A stretch of DNA of 54,809 nucleotides from Aliivibrio_A kagoshimensis. Its GTDB lineage: Bacteria; Pseudomonadota; Gammaproteobacteria; Enterobacterales; Vibrionaceae. Below the pieces are notes generated by a model that was given only the letters and a program-made list of their open reading frames with translations, did no database searches and had not been told where the DNA came from. The stretch spans positions 1-54,809 of the forward strand of contig NZ_JAKJSQ010000023.1 in the NCBI RefSeq assembly GCF_050337105.1, in the 5' to 3' direction. Position numbers and translations under genes: made by a program. This document shows positions 44,506-54,686 of this stretch, piece after piece. Numbering within the stretch: the stretch's first letter is position 1; every line of letters begins with the position of its first letter.

Positions 44506-45570
44506 CTAGGCAGTTCTTTCATCATCGGTTGCTGGTAATGCGCTCCACACCGCTTTAACTAGTGTAGCCAATGGGATAGCAAAGAAAACACCCCAAAAAC
44601 CCCATAGCCCGCCAAAAACCAGCACTGACACTATAATCGCAACAGGGTGTAAGTTTACCGCTTCTGAAAACAGCACTGGAACCAATACGTTGCCATCCAA
44701 AGCTTGAATAATGCCATACGCTAACAGTAACCAGTAAAAATCTGGGGATACGCCCCACTGAAATAGAGCAACAATAGCGACCGGAATCGTTACGGCCGCA
44801 GCACCAATATATGGGATCAGTACAGAGAGTCCCACCACAACACCCAGTAATAGCGCGTAGCGTAAATCCATCACCGTAAACGTCACATAACTGGCTACAC
44901 CAACAATCAAAATTTCAATCACTTTGCCACGAATGTAGTTGGAAATCTGTTGGTTCATTTCAACCCACACTTTGGTGGCTAAACGGCGGTTTTGGGGCAA
45001 TAGTGAGCCTAACGTGTTAAGCATCTCCAATTTATCCTTCAATAAGAAGAAAATGAGGAGCGGAACTAGGATTAAGTAGACACCTAAGGCAGCTAAAGAC
45101 ACCAACGAGGCGACTGAACCTTTTACGACGGTCTCACCAAGTCCGAGTACTTTTTCTCTCATGGTACCGGTAATATTCTCTATTAACTGAGGTTGAATGA
45201 GGTCTGGGTACTTCTCTGGTAGTGCCGATATAAAGGCATTAAAACCATTAAACATAGAAGGGATATCATTCATCAAGTTGCCGATTTGAGTCCAGATGGT
45301 TGGAATTAACCCAAACACGGCCAAAATGGTAATACTGACAAACGCAAGTAACACAATCACTACTGCTAAGGAGCGCGGCAAACCCACTCGAGAGAGTTGG
45401 GCAACGGGCCACTCGAGCAGGTAAGCAAGAACAATCGCAACCAAGAGTGGTGCGATAAGATGACCAAGGAAATAGATGGTAACAAAGCCAATGAGTAGTA
45501 TTGCCACTAAACTGACAGCATGAGGGTCAGAGAAACGGCGTTTATACCAACGAGTGATCATTTCATACAT
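44506..45570 (-). CDS. perM: PerM, AI-2E-family membrane permease
   Basis: Polytopic protein (354 aa) of the AI-2E transporter-like (UPF0118) family, with eight predicted hydrophobic segments. Family marks: LIAPLLVAIVLAYLLEWPV near the N terminus, GLSVLIPYIGAAAVTIPVA and NLHPVAIIVSVLVFGGLWGFWGVFFAIPLATLVKAV at the C terminus. Substrate unknown for PerM. The TusA-like gene precedes it by 11 nt. Confidence 0.88.
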   Translation of the reverse strand: MYEMITRWYKRRFSDPHAVSLVAILLIGFVTIYFLGHLIAPLLVAIVLAYLLEWPVAQLSRVGLPRSLAVVIVLLAFVSITILAVFGLIPTIWTQIGNLMNDIPSMFNGFNAFISALPEKYPDLIQPQLIENITGTMREKVLGLGETVVKGSVASLVSLAALGVYLILVPLLIFFLLKDKLEMLNTLGSLLPQNRRLATKVWVEMNQQISNYIRGKVIEILIVGVASYVTFTVMDLRYALLLGVVVGLSVLIPYIGAAAVTIPVAIVALFQWGVSPDFYWLLLAYGIIQALDGNVLVPVLFSEAVNLHPVAIIVSVLVFGGLWGFWGVFFAIPLATLVKAVWSALPATDDERTA

Positions 45571-45581
45571 ATAATTTACTT

Positions 45582-45806
45582 CTACTTATGGGTAATAATT
45601 AATTCAAAATGATTCTCATCGCTCTGCTTAGACACAACTGAAAACATATTTTGTTCAAGATAACGTACAATATCATCGAGTGCACTTTCTTCAGTCAAGG
45701 AGACAATCAGCCCTTGATTTGGTAGCAATTTAGCAACTTCTCTTTTGGTTAAGAGCAGAGACATAGGGCAGCGCTCTAACGTTAAATCAAGATGTTGGGT
45801 TTCCAT
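45582..45806 (-). CDS. TusA/SirA-family small protein
   Basis: 74 aa. The fold's N-terminal pattern HLDLTLERCPMSLLLTKREVAKL holds the Cys-Pro motif (CPM instead of the usual CPxP), then LIVSLTEESALDDIVRYL. Proteins of this family relay sulfur or act in redox regulation; this member's partner is unknown. Operon with perM. Confidence 0.78.
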   Translation of the reverse strand: METQHLDLTLERCPMSLLLTKREVAKLLPNQGLIVSLTEESALDDIVRYLEQNMFSVVSKQSDENHFELIITHK

Positions 45807-45959
45807 TTTTCAACTCTAAGGTTATCATCAAAGGTTATTGTAAAACAGATTGTTGTAACAACAAAGAAACTGATTCACACAATTGTTGTCAATACATACA
45901 ACATACTTAGTTTTGGATTTGTATTGATGTAAAAGTTTGATACAAACACTATAAGAACA

Positions 45960-47417
45960 ATGGATTGCATGCATAATTTAAAAAAACTCGCCAATTACTT
46001 TCTTATTTTTTGTCTCTTAGGCAGCTCTGTGCCTGTCTATTCCAACAACCAGTTACCTGATATTGGTACCGCTGCAGCCTCAACATTAACGATTAATCAA
46101 GAGTTAGAGTACGGCGATGCCTATATGAGAATGTTACGGGCTAGCAAACCCATCGTCAGTGATCCCCTGCTTAATGAGTATGTCCAAAGTTTGGGTCACT
46201 CTCTGGTAGCCAATGCCAACGATGTTAAAACACCATTCCATTTTTTCTTGATTCAAGATAGAGAGATCAACGCCTTTGCTTTTTTTGGTGGGTATGTTGC
46301 TCTACATACGGGTCTTTTCCTACACGCAAAATCCGAAAGTGAATTGGCTTCTGTCGTTGCACACGAAATCGCTCATATTACCCAACGCCATCTTGCACGT
46401 AGCATGGAAGCACAAGCAAAACGATCCCCCGTCACCATGGCGGCTTTAGTTGGCTCACTACTGTTAGCAATTGCTGCCCCTGAAGCGGGTATAGCAGCGA
46501 TTCAAGCCACTACAGCAGGGGCGATGCAGAGTTCAATCAACTACACCCGAAGTAATGAAAAAGAGGCGGATCGCTTTGGTATCGCCACTTTGGCTAAATC
46601 GGGCTTTGAAGTGAATGCCATGCCGCGATTCTTTGGTCGTCTTGCTGATCAATATCGTTACGCAAGTACTCCCCCTCAAATGTTATTAACTCACCCACTT
46701 CCTGAAGCTCGAATTACCGACAGCAGAGAGAGAGCGCAGCAGTACCCTGAAAAAAGAGTAAAAACCTCTCTACGTTATCAACTGGCACGTGCTCGTATTG
46801 TGGCTCGATACGCCAATATTGAATCGGCAGCGGCTTTAGACTCTTTCAGCCGACAACTAAAAAAAGCCAATAAGACACAAAAAGTGGCTCTTGAATATGG
46901 CAAAGCGCTGGTTTTTATTGATACCGGCAAGTTAGAGCAAGCCAAAGTGATTCTAGATAGTTTGTTACAGCAATCTCCTGATAACACTTTTTATATCGAT
47001 GCGGCGACGGATCTTGATCTTGCTCGTGATAAGAATGAGCAAGCAATTAAACGACTCGAAACAGCCTTAACGCAAACCCCTAATAACGCTGTCCTGATTA
47101 TCAACTATGCCAACGCACTGCTTGAAGATCAGCAACCCGAGAAAGCGATGAAAATTTTACAGCGTTATACCCATGAGCAGAAAATGGACCCTATCGGATG
47201 GCAGCTACTTGCCAAGGCGTACAACGATCAAGGAATACTCGATGGTGAGCTTGCCGCTCGCGCTGAAATTTTTGCGCTTAGAGCCTCTTGGAATAAAGCA
47301 TTGCAAAATTATACACAAGCAAGTCAGCTGGCCGAATTAGGCAGTTTGAATCAGGCTCGTTACGACGCTCGCATTGATGAGTTAAGAGCCGATAGAGAAC
47401 GATTTACCGCCCTATAG
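45960..47417 (+). CDS. bepA: BepA, periplasmic metalloprotease/chaperone
   Basis: M48 protease that assists LptD and other outer-membrane proteins and degrades misfolded ones (485 aa). Signal peptide ends about residue 29; zinc site HEIAH at 135-139 with the third ligand in NEKEADRFG; C-terminal TPR region from about 270. An ATG nine nt further on is an alternative start. Followed by the ArsC-like gene as in E. coli (yfgC-yfgD). Confidence 0.92.
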   Translation: MDCMHNLKKLANYFLIFCLLGSSVPVYSNNQLPDIGTAAASTLTINQELEYGDAYMRMLRASKPIVSDPLLNEYVQSLGHSLVANANDVKTPFHFFLIQDREINAFAFFGGYVALHTGLFLHAKSESELASVVAHEIAHITQRHLARSMEAQAKRSPVTMAALVGSLLLAIAAPEAGIAAIQATTAGAMQSSINYTRSNEKEADRFGIATLAKSGFEVNAMPRFFGRLADQYRYASTPPQMLLTHPLPEARITDSRERAQQYPEKRVKTSLRYQLARARIVARYANIESAAALDSFSRQLKKANKTQKVALEYGKALVFIDTGKLEQAKVILDSLLQQSPDNTFYIDAATDLDLARDKNEQAIKRLETALTQTPNNAVLIINYANALLEDQQPEKAMKILQRYTHEQKMDPIGWQLLAKAYNDQGILDGELAARAEIFALRASWNKALQNYTQASQLAELGSLNQARYDARIDELRADRERFTAL

Positions 47418-47454
47418 AGGCACGTTATTAGCTAACCAAACAAAGGAACCTACC

Positions 47455-47805
47455 ATGGACGTTGTTATCTACCATAATCCTCGCTGCTCAAAAAGCAGAC
47501 AAACCTTGAGTCTATTAGAAGAGAATGGCGTGTCCCCTTCTGTTGTTCTGTATTTAGAGACAGCCCCAACTGTTGATGAACTCAAAGACGTCTATGCTCA
47601 ACTCGGTTTTTCAACCGTACGTGAGATGATGAGAACCAAAGAAGATCAGTATAAAGCGCTGAACCTAAGTGATAACTCATTAAGTGACCTCGATCTTTTT
47701 ACGGCAATGCATAACCATCCAAAAATCATCGAACGTCCAATTGTTATCACCAATAATCAAGCAAAAATTGGTCGTCCACCAGAGCAAGTATTAGAGATAT
47801 TGTAA
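47455..47805 (+). CDS. ArsC/YfgD-type arsenate-reductase-like protein
   Basis: 116 aa thioredoxin-fold protein: catalytic Cys11 in HNPRCSKSRQTL and the Arg motif IIERPIV, both as in glutaredoxin-dependent ArsC. No arsenite pump or ArsR is nearby, so the YfgD housekeeping role is more likely than arsenic resistance. Confidence 0.87.
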   Translation: MDVVIYHNPRCSKSRQTLSLLEENGVSPSVVLYLETAPTVDELKDVYAQLGFSTVREMMRTKEDQYKALNLSDNSLSDLDLFTAMHNHPKIIERPIVITNNQAKIGRPPEQVLEIL

Positions 47806-47816
47806 GGAAAAACGAC

Positions 47817-48257
47817 ATGGAGAGTTCAACTCAGGCTCCTTCAAGCCTGTTAGTAAAGACATCAAGACAAGTTGCGTTATGGGGAAACCTATCGCTGATT
47901 GCATTGGTCGTATTGTGGCACAGTTTTTTATCACCTCATCCCCACATCAACCCATATGCACTAACGATTGCTTGGGTCATCCCACTGCTCTTCCCTCTAC
48001 GTGGAATTTTAGCGGGTAAGCCCTATACCCACGCTTGGGCCAACTTTATTCTAATGTTCTATTTCTTACACGCACTAACCTTAGTCTATGTCGATGAAGG
48101 CGAGCGTTGGTTAGCCGTTTTTGAGTTAATCGTTACCTCAGCTACGTTTGTCGGTAATGGCTTCTATGCGCGTTTAAAGGGCAAAGAGTTAGGGTTGAAA
48201 CTTGATAGGCTCTCTTCAGTCGAGAAAAAAGAGAAAGAGAGTTACACTGCTAAGTAG
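47817..48257 (+). CDS. DUF2069 inner-membrane protein
   Basis: 146 aa with four hydrophobic segments and the DUF2069 pattern ALTIAWVIPLLFPLRGILAGKPYTHAWANFILMFYF. Function unknown. Eleven nt after the arsC-like gene, last of the bepA unit. Confidence 0.83.
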   Translation: MESSTQAPSSLLVKTSRQVALWGNLSLIALVVLWHSFLSPHPHINPYALTIAWVIPLLFPLRGILAGKPYTHAWANFILMFYFLHALTLVYVDEGERWLAVFELIVTSATFVGNGFYARLKGKELGLKLDRLSSVEKKEKESYTAK

Positions 48258-48295
48258 TGGCATCAAACAGTGTGACCATCAAAAAACCCAGAGCT

Positions 48296-50035
48296 TCATT
48301 CGTTCTGGGCTAACCACAGCTGCTGATATAGTCCATCATGAGTCATCAAGTCATCATGTTTCCCGCTCTGAACAATACGCCCTTTATCCAGCACTAGTAT
48401 CTGACAAGCGTCTCTCACGGTGCTTAGCCGATGTGCAATCATGATTACGGTCTTATCCTCCACCAATTGATTTAGGGCCTGCTGGATATGATGCTGGGTC
48501 ACCGAATCAACCGAGGCTGTCGCCTCATCCAACAAAATAATAGGTGCATTTTTCAATAGCGCACGAGCAATAGAAACTCGCTGCCTTTCCCCTCCGGACA
48601 AGCATGCACCACCTTCCCCAATTCTGGAATGATACCCATCCGGTAATTTGCGGATAAATGTATCGCAATTGGCCATTTTGCAAGCTTCTATAATCTCGGT
48701 TTCTGTTGCCTCGGGCCGGCCAATCCTGATGTTATCAACGATCGTTCCATCGAAAAGCTGAACTTGCTGAAACACCATACTGATATTTTGGTACAACACG
48801 TCGGTTCCCAACGTCCGAATATCTTTACCGCCAATACTGACAGACCCCTTACCAGGATCATAAAAGCGCGCCAACAAGTTCATCACGGTACTCTTCCCCG
48901 ACCCCGATGGGCCAACAATGGCTGTGATACTTTTGGTAGGGACATGAAAACTGAGTCCATCAAGCACTGGGGAGGTTTCATAGGCGAAGCTGACGTCGCT
49001 GAAACTGACGGAATACGCGTCAGGATGATCTGGTAACGTCGGCTCCGGCAACAATGGCTCGTGATACAACCCCTGCAGTTTCTGTTCACTTTGAACGGCA
49101 AACCGCAGTACCGTCAAATGTAGCCCCATTTCTAACAGAGGTGACAGAACTCGGTAGGCCAGCAACAAAAATATAATCAAGACCAAAGGCTCCGCCTCTC
49201 CCTGCTCTACCGACCAAGCGGCAGCAACTAGAAAGGCCACTAACCCTAGCTCCAGTAATAAGCGATAGAGCACCACTGGGCCTGCACCCCACGTCTCAAC
49301 CCCAATCGACATCCTTATCATTTGATCAAAGTGTTGGTACAAACGTGTAAGCCATAATTCAGCACGATTGAACAGACGTAAAGTACGAATTCCGGTAACA
49401 AACTCAATGATCAAACCAGAGGTATCCCTATAGATCTCCTGCTTACGCTGACTTATTTGAACAAACAACTTCCGGCACACATGCAGTACAACCAGCGCAA
49501 ACGGCAACCCGACAATCAAGCTGGTTGCTAGCTCCCAGTTAAACCACATCAAACCAGCCACCAACATCAAGGGAACAATCAGCGATGTAACCAACTCTAT
49601 CACCAGATGAGTGAAAATATTCTCAATCTGCAAAACATCATCCGTCACCATATCGGTCAGCTGTCCGGTTCGATAACTGGACAGAGCCCTCAGCGGTAAT
49701 TGATGAACTCGATCAAGGAGTTTCTTGCGATATCCCCCCATAATATAATAACTGCCCAAGAAGCTGTTTCGCTGACCCAGCAAGGCACAACCCAGCTGCA
49801 ACGCAAATACCCCACCCAGTATAAGTGCCATCATCTCCGCCGAAAAACGTTCGACCTCGTCTCCCACCTCGACAGACAGAACAGACTCTACCCATACAAA
49901 ACACAGTATCATAGGCACAACATCCAGCAGGCGCTCAAGTAACCGCCACACAAGGCCAAATACAAACTGCGATGAAGAGCGGCCACTTTGCCGAATTACA
50001 CGAAAAATAACCTTAGCGATACCATCATCTTTCAT
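48296..50035 (-). CDS. ABC half-transporter 2 (YbtQ/IrtB-like)
   Basis: Fused permease-ATPase (579 aa): six TM segments in residues 1-310, then an ATPase with Walker A GPSGSGKST, signature LSGGERQRVSIARALL, Walker B IILLDEAT and H-loop AHR. It pairs with the next gene, whose stop it overlaps by 11 nt, as a heterodimer. Exporter-fold pairs such as YbtPQ and IrtAB import iron-siderophores; that role here is inferred from subfamily look and ECF context. Last gene of the operon. Confidence 0.85.
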   Translation of the reverse strand: MKDDGIAKVIFRVIRQSGRSSSQFVFGLVWRLLERLLDVVPMILCFVWVESVLSVEVGDEVERFSAEMMALILGGVFALQLGCALLGQRNSFLGSYYIMGGYRKKLLDRVHQLPLRALSSYRTGQLTDMVTDDVLQIENIFTHLVIELVTSLIVPLMLVAGLMWFNWELATSLIVGLPFALVVLHVCRKLFVQISQRKQEIYRDTSGLIIEFVTGIRTLRLFNRAELWLTRLYQHFDQMIRMSIGVETWGAGPVVLYRLLLELGLVAFLVAAAWSVEQGEAEPLVLIIFLLLAYRVLSPLLEMGLHLTVLRFAVQSEQKLQGLYHEPLLPEPTLPDHPDAYSVSFSDVSFAYETSPVLDGLSFHVPTKSITAIVGPSGSGKSTVMNLLARFYDPGKGSVSIGGKDIRTLGTDVLYQNISMVFQQVQLFDGTIVDNIRIGRPEATETEIIEACKMANCDTFIRKLPDGYHSRIGEGGACLSGGERQRVSIARALLKNAPIILLDEATASVDSVTQHHIQQALNQLVEDKTVIMIAHRLSTVRDACQILVLDKGRIVQSGKHDDLMTHDGLYQQLWLAQNE

Positions 50036-51863
50036 ACTCCCCCCCCATCACATCTTGCTGTTTTTTGTATCTCCCGATAGACCAGAGATCACTATCATTT
50101 TGAAGTTCCCAAATCTGACGATAGTTGCTGTTCTCTGCAAGAAGCCTATCGTGGGAGCCTACAGCTTCAATCTTGCCATCCTCAAGAATTGCCACTTGTT
50201 CAGCGTCTTCAAGTCCATAAGTCCGATGGGCAATCACCAATACCGTTTTATGCGGGTAAAAGCGTTTTAGATCTCGATAAAAGGCTTTCTGGGTCAGGCT
50301 ATCGGCAAATGATGTTGCCTCATCAAGCACAAGAATCGGTGTTTCCGTCAACAGTGCCCGGGCTAATGCTATACGCTGTTTCTCGCCTCCCGACAGGCGG
50401 ACACCCTGTTCCTGCACCTTGGTGTCATAGCCCTCGGGAAGTTGGGTAATCAATGTCTCTGCCTGAGCCACTCGGATCGCCAATTTCAGTTCTTGATCAG
50501 TAATTCCTTTCCTAGCCATCATCAGATTCTCGAGGATCGTCCCCTTGAATAAGAAAACATCTTGTGATGCCACCGCAATCAGTGATGCACGCTGCTGATT
50601 ATTAAGAGTATTAACAGAAACCCCGTTAATACACACTTGCCCTTTAGCGGGAAGCAGCAAACCAGCCAATAATTGCGCTAAAGTAGATTTCCCGCTGCCA
50701 GATGCTCCGAGCAAAACCGTGGTGCTCCCTTGAGTTAGATTCAAAGAAACGCCATGAAGCACTGTCACCTCACCGTACTGGAAAAACACATCATCAAACG
50801 CTACCGTCAATGGAGAGGAGAGATCGCAGAAAGAAGAGTGCTCTGAAGTATTTTCGACTTCCATAATTGGCTGTAAGCGCCTAATCCCAGCCATCACCTC
50901 TTTGATCTCGGTAAAAAAGTGAGTGACTTTCAGTAGCGGCCTTAGCATCCCTGATCCCAACAATACCGCCATCAAAATATCAATCAGGCGTACCTCACCC
51001 ATATCATGCAGAGTGATACCAACAGGTAGTATCACCAGCAAATTTGCACCGAGTAGGCTGGTAAACAGTGCCCACTTAGGGATGGTGATCTTCGTTAACG
51101 TTTCCACCATCCGGTAGTACTGTTCAAGAGATTGCACCATCGCTTTGAAACGGCGACTGTCTTGTTGGAACAACTTCATGACTGGTATATTTCGCAGGTA
51201 TTCAACCGTCGTGTTGTTGAGGTTAACTGATGCCTGATGATAATCGTCATAGAGTTGCTCCATGCCTCGCATAACCAACATAGAGCTAAGTACCGCCAGA
51301 GGGACAACGAGCAGTGCGGCCAGTGCCAACCGCCAATCAACCCACATCAGGTAACCCGTCACGACCAAAGGGCCTATCACCGATACCGATACCTCCACCG
51401 TATGATGAGCCACAAAATTTTCCACTCGCTCGACATCCTGAAGAACAGCCAGCTTCAACTGACCCGAATGATAGCCCTGCAGCCAATGCATCGGTGCCCA
51501 CGCCAACCGAGTTACAAGCAAGCGGCGAGTTTGAGTAAGAATGCTAAATGCAGCTTGGTGGCTCAGCGCATAGGCACCGCCATAGACCAAAGTTTTGACG
51601 ACCAGCGTACCGGCCATCAACAACGCGGCCTGATACAGCACTTCTGCAAGATCTGAGGAGGCAACAAGGCCACGATAATAATTCAAGACGGCTTCCATCG
51701 CATGAAAAATCAACCAGAACGGAAGCAGTTCCATCAACGCAGCACACAGTGTCAAAAACAGAGAACACAAAAGGAGTACTCGCTGATTTCGAACCATTTT
51801 CCACAAGGCAAACCAGTTCGAATTTTCTTTCGAGCAGTTTCCTCCTATCAACCAACTACCCAT
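50025..51863 (-). CDS. ABC half-transporter 1 (YbtP/IrtA-like)
   Basis: Permease-ATPase of 612 aa. Six TM segments from about residue 28 to 330, Walker A GASGSGKST, signature LSGGEKQRIALARALL, Walker B ILVLDEATS, and a D-loop of FADSLTQ type rather than SALD, a feature I associate with YbtPQ/IrtAB-like subunits. GGAGAGG before its ATG lies inside the upstream ecfA end; the genes are one base apart (TGATATG). Base composition seems richer in G+C than the flanking ECF genes. Confidence 0.85.
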   Translation of the reverse strand: MGSWLIGGNCSKENSNWFALWKMVRNQRVLLLCSLFLTLCAALMELLPFWLIFHAMEAVLNYYRGLVASSDLAEVLYQAALLMAGTLVVKTLVYGGAYALSHQAAFSILTQTRRLLVTRLAWAPMHWLQGYHSGQLKLAVLQDVERVENFVAHHTVEVSVSVIGPLVVTGYLMWVDWRLALAALLVVPLAVLSSMLVMRGMEQLYDDYHQASVNLNNTTVEYLRNIPVMKLFQQDSRRFKAMVQSLEQYYRMVETLTKITIPKWALFTSLLGANLLVILPVGITLHDMGEVRLIDILMAVLLGSGMLRPLLKVTHFFTEIKEVMAGIRRLQPIMEVENTSEHSSFCDLSSPLTVAFDDVFFQYGEVTVLHGVSLNLTQGSTTVLLGASGSGKSTLAQLLAGLLLPAKGQVCINGVSVNTLNNQQRASLIAVASQDVFLFKGTILENLMMARKGITDQELKLAIRVAQAETLITQLPEGYDTKVQEQGVRLSGGEKQRIALARALLTETPILVLDEATSFADSLTQKAFYRDLKRFYPHKTVLVIAHRTYGLEDAEQVAILEDGKIEAVGSHDRLLAENSNYRQIWELQNDSDLWSIGRYKKQQDVMGGEYER

Positions 51864-51864
51864 A

Positions 51865-53352
51865 TCAGTAATCCACCTCTCCTATCCGTCTAAAACTCGC
51901 CTCTCGAACTACACCGAACTGCATGAATCGTAGTAAACGCTCTTTGCCAATATCATTGAGATTGTAAATCTGATCGATGCGTCGGTTATGTATGTGTATA
52001 GCTACATCACTACACGCCAACAAAAACTCAGGGTCATGGCTAATCACGATCACGGTACTGCCGCCATCACGTAATTTACCTATCTGCTTAATTACCCGGG
52101 CTACATTTGAACTATCCAAGCCACTGGTTGGCTCATCTAACACTGTAAATTCGCGGTTTGCTGCCACCGCTGCCGCAAGGATTACACGCTGTTTTTGTCC
52201 GCCAGAGATTGAAAGTGGATGAGAGTCTTTCAGATGTCCGAGATCTAGCTCTTTAAGAATAGACATGGCTAACGGTTCATCTGAACAAGGCATATTGAGT
52301 AGAACTTCCTCTAACACCGAATCACATAGCAGCTGTCGATTTACTTCTTGATCAACAAAAAAACAGCGACGACGAAGATCTCTACCTTTTAGCAGCTCTT
52401 GCTTGTCTGCTAACTGAAGAGGTCCTTTATCCAAGCCACATAATTGGCGAAATAGACTACTTTTACCTGTACCGTTCTCACCAATCACAGCAACAATTGA
52501 AGACTTAGCAATAGAGTGAGTAGCAACGTCTTTAGCGAATGTTGAAAATAGGCGAGTGCGAGGTGTAAATAACCAATGCTCTGTTGGTGAAACCCCATGA
52601 GAGGCCATGTTTGGCTTAATAGCTTTCACAACATGATTTGAAACAACTTGACCGGAGCAAAATGGCGTAGGTTCAATCTCCACAATGCGGCCATTCTCTA
52701 GGTGCAACTGTCTATCCACCAAGTCTTTAAGATAAGCGCTACGATGCTCGGCCACTATCACCGTCATACCTTGTTGTTTCCAGTGAGCGATTGCTTTAGC
52801 AAGCATATTGGTAGCGTTAGTGTCTAAATTGGCGCACGGTTCATCCAGCAAAATAATAGCAGGTTGCATCAAACTGGCTGATGCACACGCAACTCGCTGT
52901 TTCTCACCACTTGATAAGTGATCTAGCCTTTCGTTTTCACGCCCTATGAGCTGAAAGTGGATTAAGTTTTGACTGAGTAAATGGTCGATTGTTTTGACAT
53001 CTAAGGCAAAATTCTCCGCACTAAATACCAACTCACTGCCGATTTTATTGGTAAAAAACTGGCTGCGTGGATTTTGATAAACCGTCGCGATTTGTCGATA
53101 TAGATATTTGTCTGGAATGGTCGAGATGTCTTCACCGTCGAGATACAAATGGCCTTCAATTTCGCCATCATAAAAATTCGGAACAAGGCCATTCATCGCC
53201 TTAATTAATGTGCTTTTACCTGAGCCAGAACAACCAGTTAACAGCACACACTGGCCTGAATCTATGGTTAAGTTTATATCTTGCAATGTGGCTCTTTTCT
53301 CTGAACTACCTGCATAACAAAAACCAAACCCTTCAAAACATATCTTGCTCAT
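51865..53352 (-). CDS. ECF transporter ATPase with two fused ABC domains
   Basis: Energy-coupling ATPase (495 aa) carrying both A and A' domains in one chain. First: Walker A CSGSGKST (residue ~40), signature LSSGEKQRVACA, Walker B ILLDEPCANLD. Second: GENGTGKSS, SISGGQKQRV, FTVLDEPTSGLD. The start at 53352 (MSKICFEGFGFCY) is set by the overlap with the ecfT stop (TAATG); an upstream start would lie deep in ecfT. Works with the T and S components upstream. Confidence 0.9.
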   Translation of the reverse strand: MSKICFEGFGFCYAGSSEKRATLQDINLTIDSGQCVLLTGCSGSGKSTLIKAMNGLVPNFYDGEIEGHLYLDGEDISTIPDKYLYRQIATVYQNPRSQFFTNKIGSELVFSAENFALDVKTIDHLLSQNLIHFQLIGRENERLDHLSSGEKQRVACASASLMQPAIILLDEPCANLDTNATNMLAKAIAHWKQQGMTVIVAEHRSAYLKDLVDRQLHLENGRIVEIEPTPFCSGQVVSNHVVKAIKPNMASHGVSPTEHWLFTPRTRLFSTFAKDVATHSIAKSSIVAVIGENGTGKSSLFRQLCGLDKGPLQLADKQELLKGRDLRRRCFFVDQEVNRQLLCDSVLEEVLLNMPCSDEPLAMSILKELDLGHLKDSHPLSISGGQKQRVILAAAVAANREFTVLDEPTSGLDSSNVARVIKQIGKLRDGGSTVIVISHDPEFLLACSDVAIHIHNRRIDQIYNLNDIGKERLLRFMQFGVVREASFRRIGEVDY

Positions 53353-54077
53353 TACCTCCCCCACACTGAAACTACTGCTAGCACGATATTGAGCGCAATC
53401 ACTACCAGTATCGGCACATCGAGCCAAGAAAAACACGTCACGTAATAGTTGGTTCGACGCCTTTCCGCTCCTAAGCCACGGCTAATGGCCGCAGCCGATA
53501 GCTCATCACCGATGCGTAAAGTATTACTAAGAAATGGCAACAAACGACAAAGCAAAGTCGTCTTTAAGCTTCCATTACCAAATGCCAACCCTCGCATACG
53601 CACATTGCGCTCAATTGCCGAGAACTCACTCAAAACACAAGGGAAAAACCGCAATATAATCACTAACACAGTCACAAGAGCTGATGGCAACTTTAATCTA
53701 TATAAAGCAGAAATCAGTTCCGATATAGGGATTGTCATTAATAAACAACAACTCGCTGCTGCTGGCAGAATACGGGTACAAAACGCCACCATCCCCATTG
53801 CTGCTATTTGGCTCTCTTTCTCAAGGGTAGGAACAACACTGATTGCTACCCAGACAAAAAATACAAATAGCGATGCCAGTAACAAACCTCTTTTCCAATA
53901 GCCTTCAGCGATTAATACCACTATTGGCAATGCGGCTAACACAAAGTAAGCACTTTGAGCCACTCTATCTCCACCAGCGCCACCCACTAAAATAATGCTC
54001 ACACAGAGTAGAAGTAGAATTTTACTGCGAGGGTCAACGCGAGACCTTTCCACCTTTGTTATCGCTATCTCAGTCAT
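53352..54077 (-). CDS. EcfT, ECF transporter transmembrane coupling protein
   Basis: 241 aa membrane protein. About five hydrophobic segments, and two coupling-helix motifs of the Ala-x-Arg type, RMRGLA (~168) and AISRGLG (~207), which contact the ATPases. First residues DPRSKILLLLCVSI are the typical CbiQ/EcfT opening. Between the S-component and ATPase genes, translationally coupled to the latter. Confidence 0.9.
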   Translation of the reverse strand: MTEIAITKVERSRVDPRSKILLLLCVSIILVGGAGGDRVAQSAYFVLAALPIVVLIAEGYWKRGLLLASLFVFFVWVAISVVPTLEKESQIAAMGMVAFCTRILPAAASCCLLMTIPISELISALYRLKLPSALVTVLVIILRFFPCVLSEFSAIERNVRMRGLAFGNGSLKTTLLCRLLPFLSNTLRIGDELSAAAISRGLGAERRRTNYYVTCFSWLDVPILVVIALNIVLAVVSVWGR

Positions 54078-54085
54078 TGATAGAC

Positions 54086-54667
54086 CTACACAACCCCAGC
54101 GCGCGTTAACTGCTTGCTAAGCAGCTGAGCAGCTATTTTTGCTCCAATAAATCCGGAAACAACAGCCAATACAGCTAAGACGGGCAATAACCAATAAGGC
54201 AATAAAGCATTAAGGCTTTGTGCATACTCCTCGCCGTAACCTTCAGATATCATTGAAAAATAACTTTCTCTTGATAGATAAAAAGGTAGGAAGTTTCCAA
54301 TAACCCAAAGGCTAAAAACACTGTAAGCGGCAATACCACGCTTAATTTGCTGATAATGAACACTCTTCAATAGCAGATCAGCCAGCAGGCCAAAAATCGC
54401 CCCCGTCAATACAACCCAATACCCCATGCCCGTCACTAACATCAATAAGCCATTAACAAGGCCTAAAAGTGACACCATACCGAACTTATCAACCCGAGTG
54501 AGAAATAGCATAAAAATCAGCCCTCCAAATAAAGGAGCTAATGCAGCTAAAAGTGGAATAAATATCGGAATAAATCCTAGCCATCCAATAGCTAGCATTA
54601 GCACAAAAAATAGCACTGAATAAATCGCGACTGTACTGAGATCTTTCGTGTTTAAATTGTTTATCAT
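54086..54667 (-). CDS. ECF substrate-binding S component (TIGR02185/MptD-like)
   Basis: 193 aa membrane protein with five to six TM segments, resembling the TIGR02185 (Trep_Strep, MptD) group: LFFVLMLAIGWLGFIPIFIPLLAALAPLFGGLIFMLFLTRVDKFGM, then GAIFGLLADLLL, near-C-terminal VSGFIGAKIAAQLL. Determines ligand specificity. Ligand unknown; relatives are linked to metal-chelate or heme-like substrates in some Gram-positives. First gene of the five-gene operon; AAGGA six nt before the ATG. Confidence 0.78.
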   Translation of the reverse strand: MINNLNTKDLSTVAIYSVLFFVLMLAIGWLGFIPIFIPLLAALAPLFGGLIFMLFLTRVDKFGMVSLLGLVNGLLMLVTGMGYWVVLTGAIFGLLADLLLKSVHYQQIKRGIAAYSVFSLWVIGNFLPFYLSRESYFSMISEGYGEEYAQSLNALLPYWLLPVLAVLAVVSGFIGAKIAAQLLSKQLTRAGVV

Positions 54668-54686
54668 GCCGTGTCCTTATTTAATT

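Noticed and set aside
47455..47805. Arsenic-resistance operon
   Set aside because: Only an ArsC/YfgD-type gene is present, in the conserved bepA neighbourhood, without arsR, arsB or acr3.
51237..51656. 139-codon plus-strand ORF antisense to an ABC gene
   Set aside because: It lies wholly inside a well-conserved permease domain on the other strand and has low-complexity His/Gln/Arg composition typical of antisense reading.
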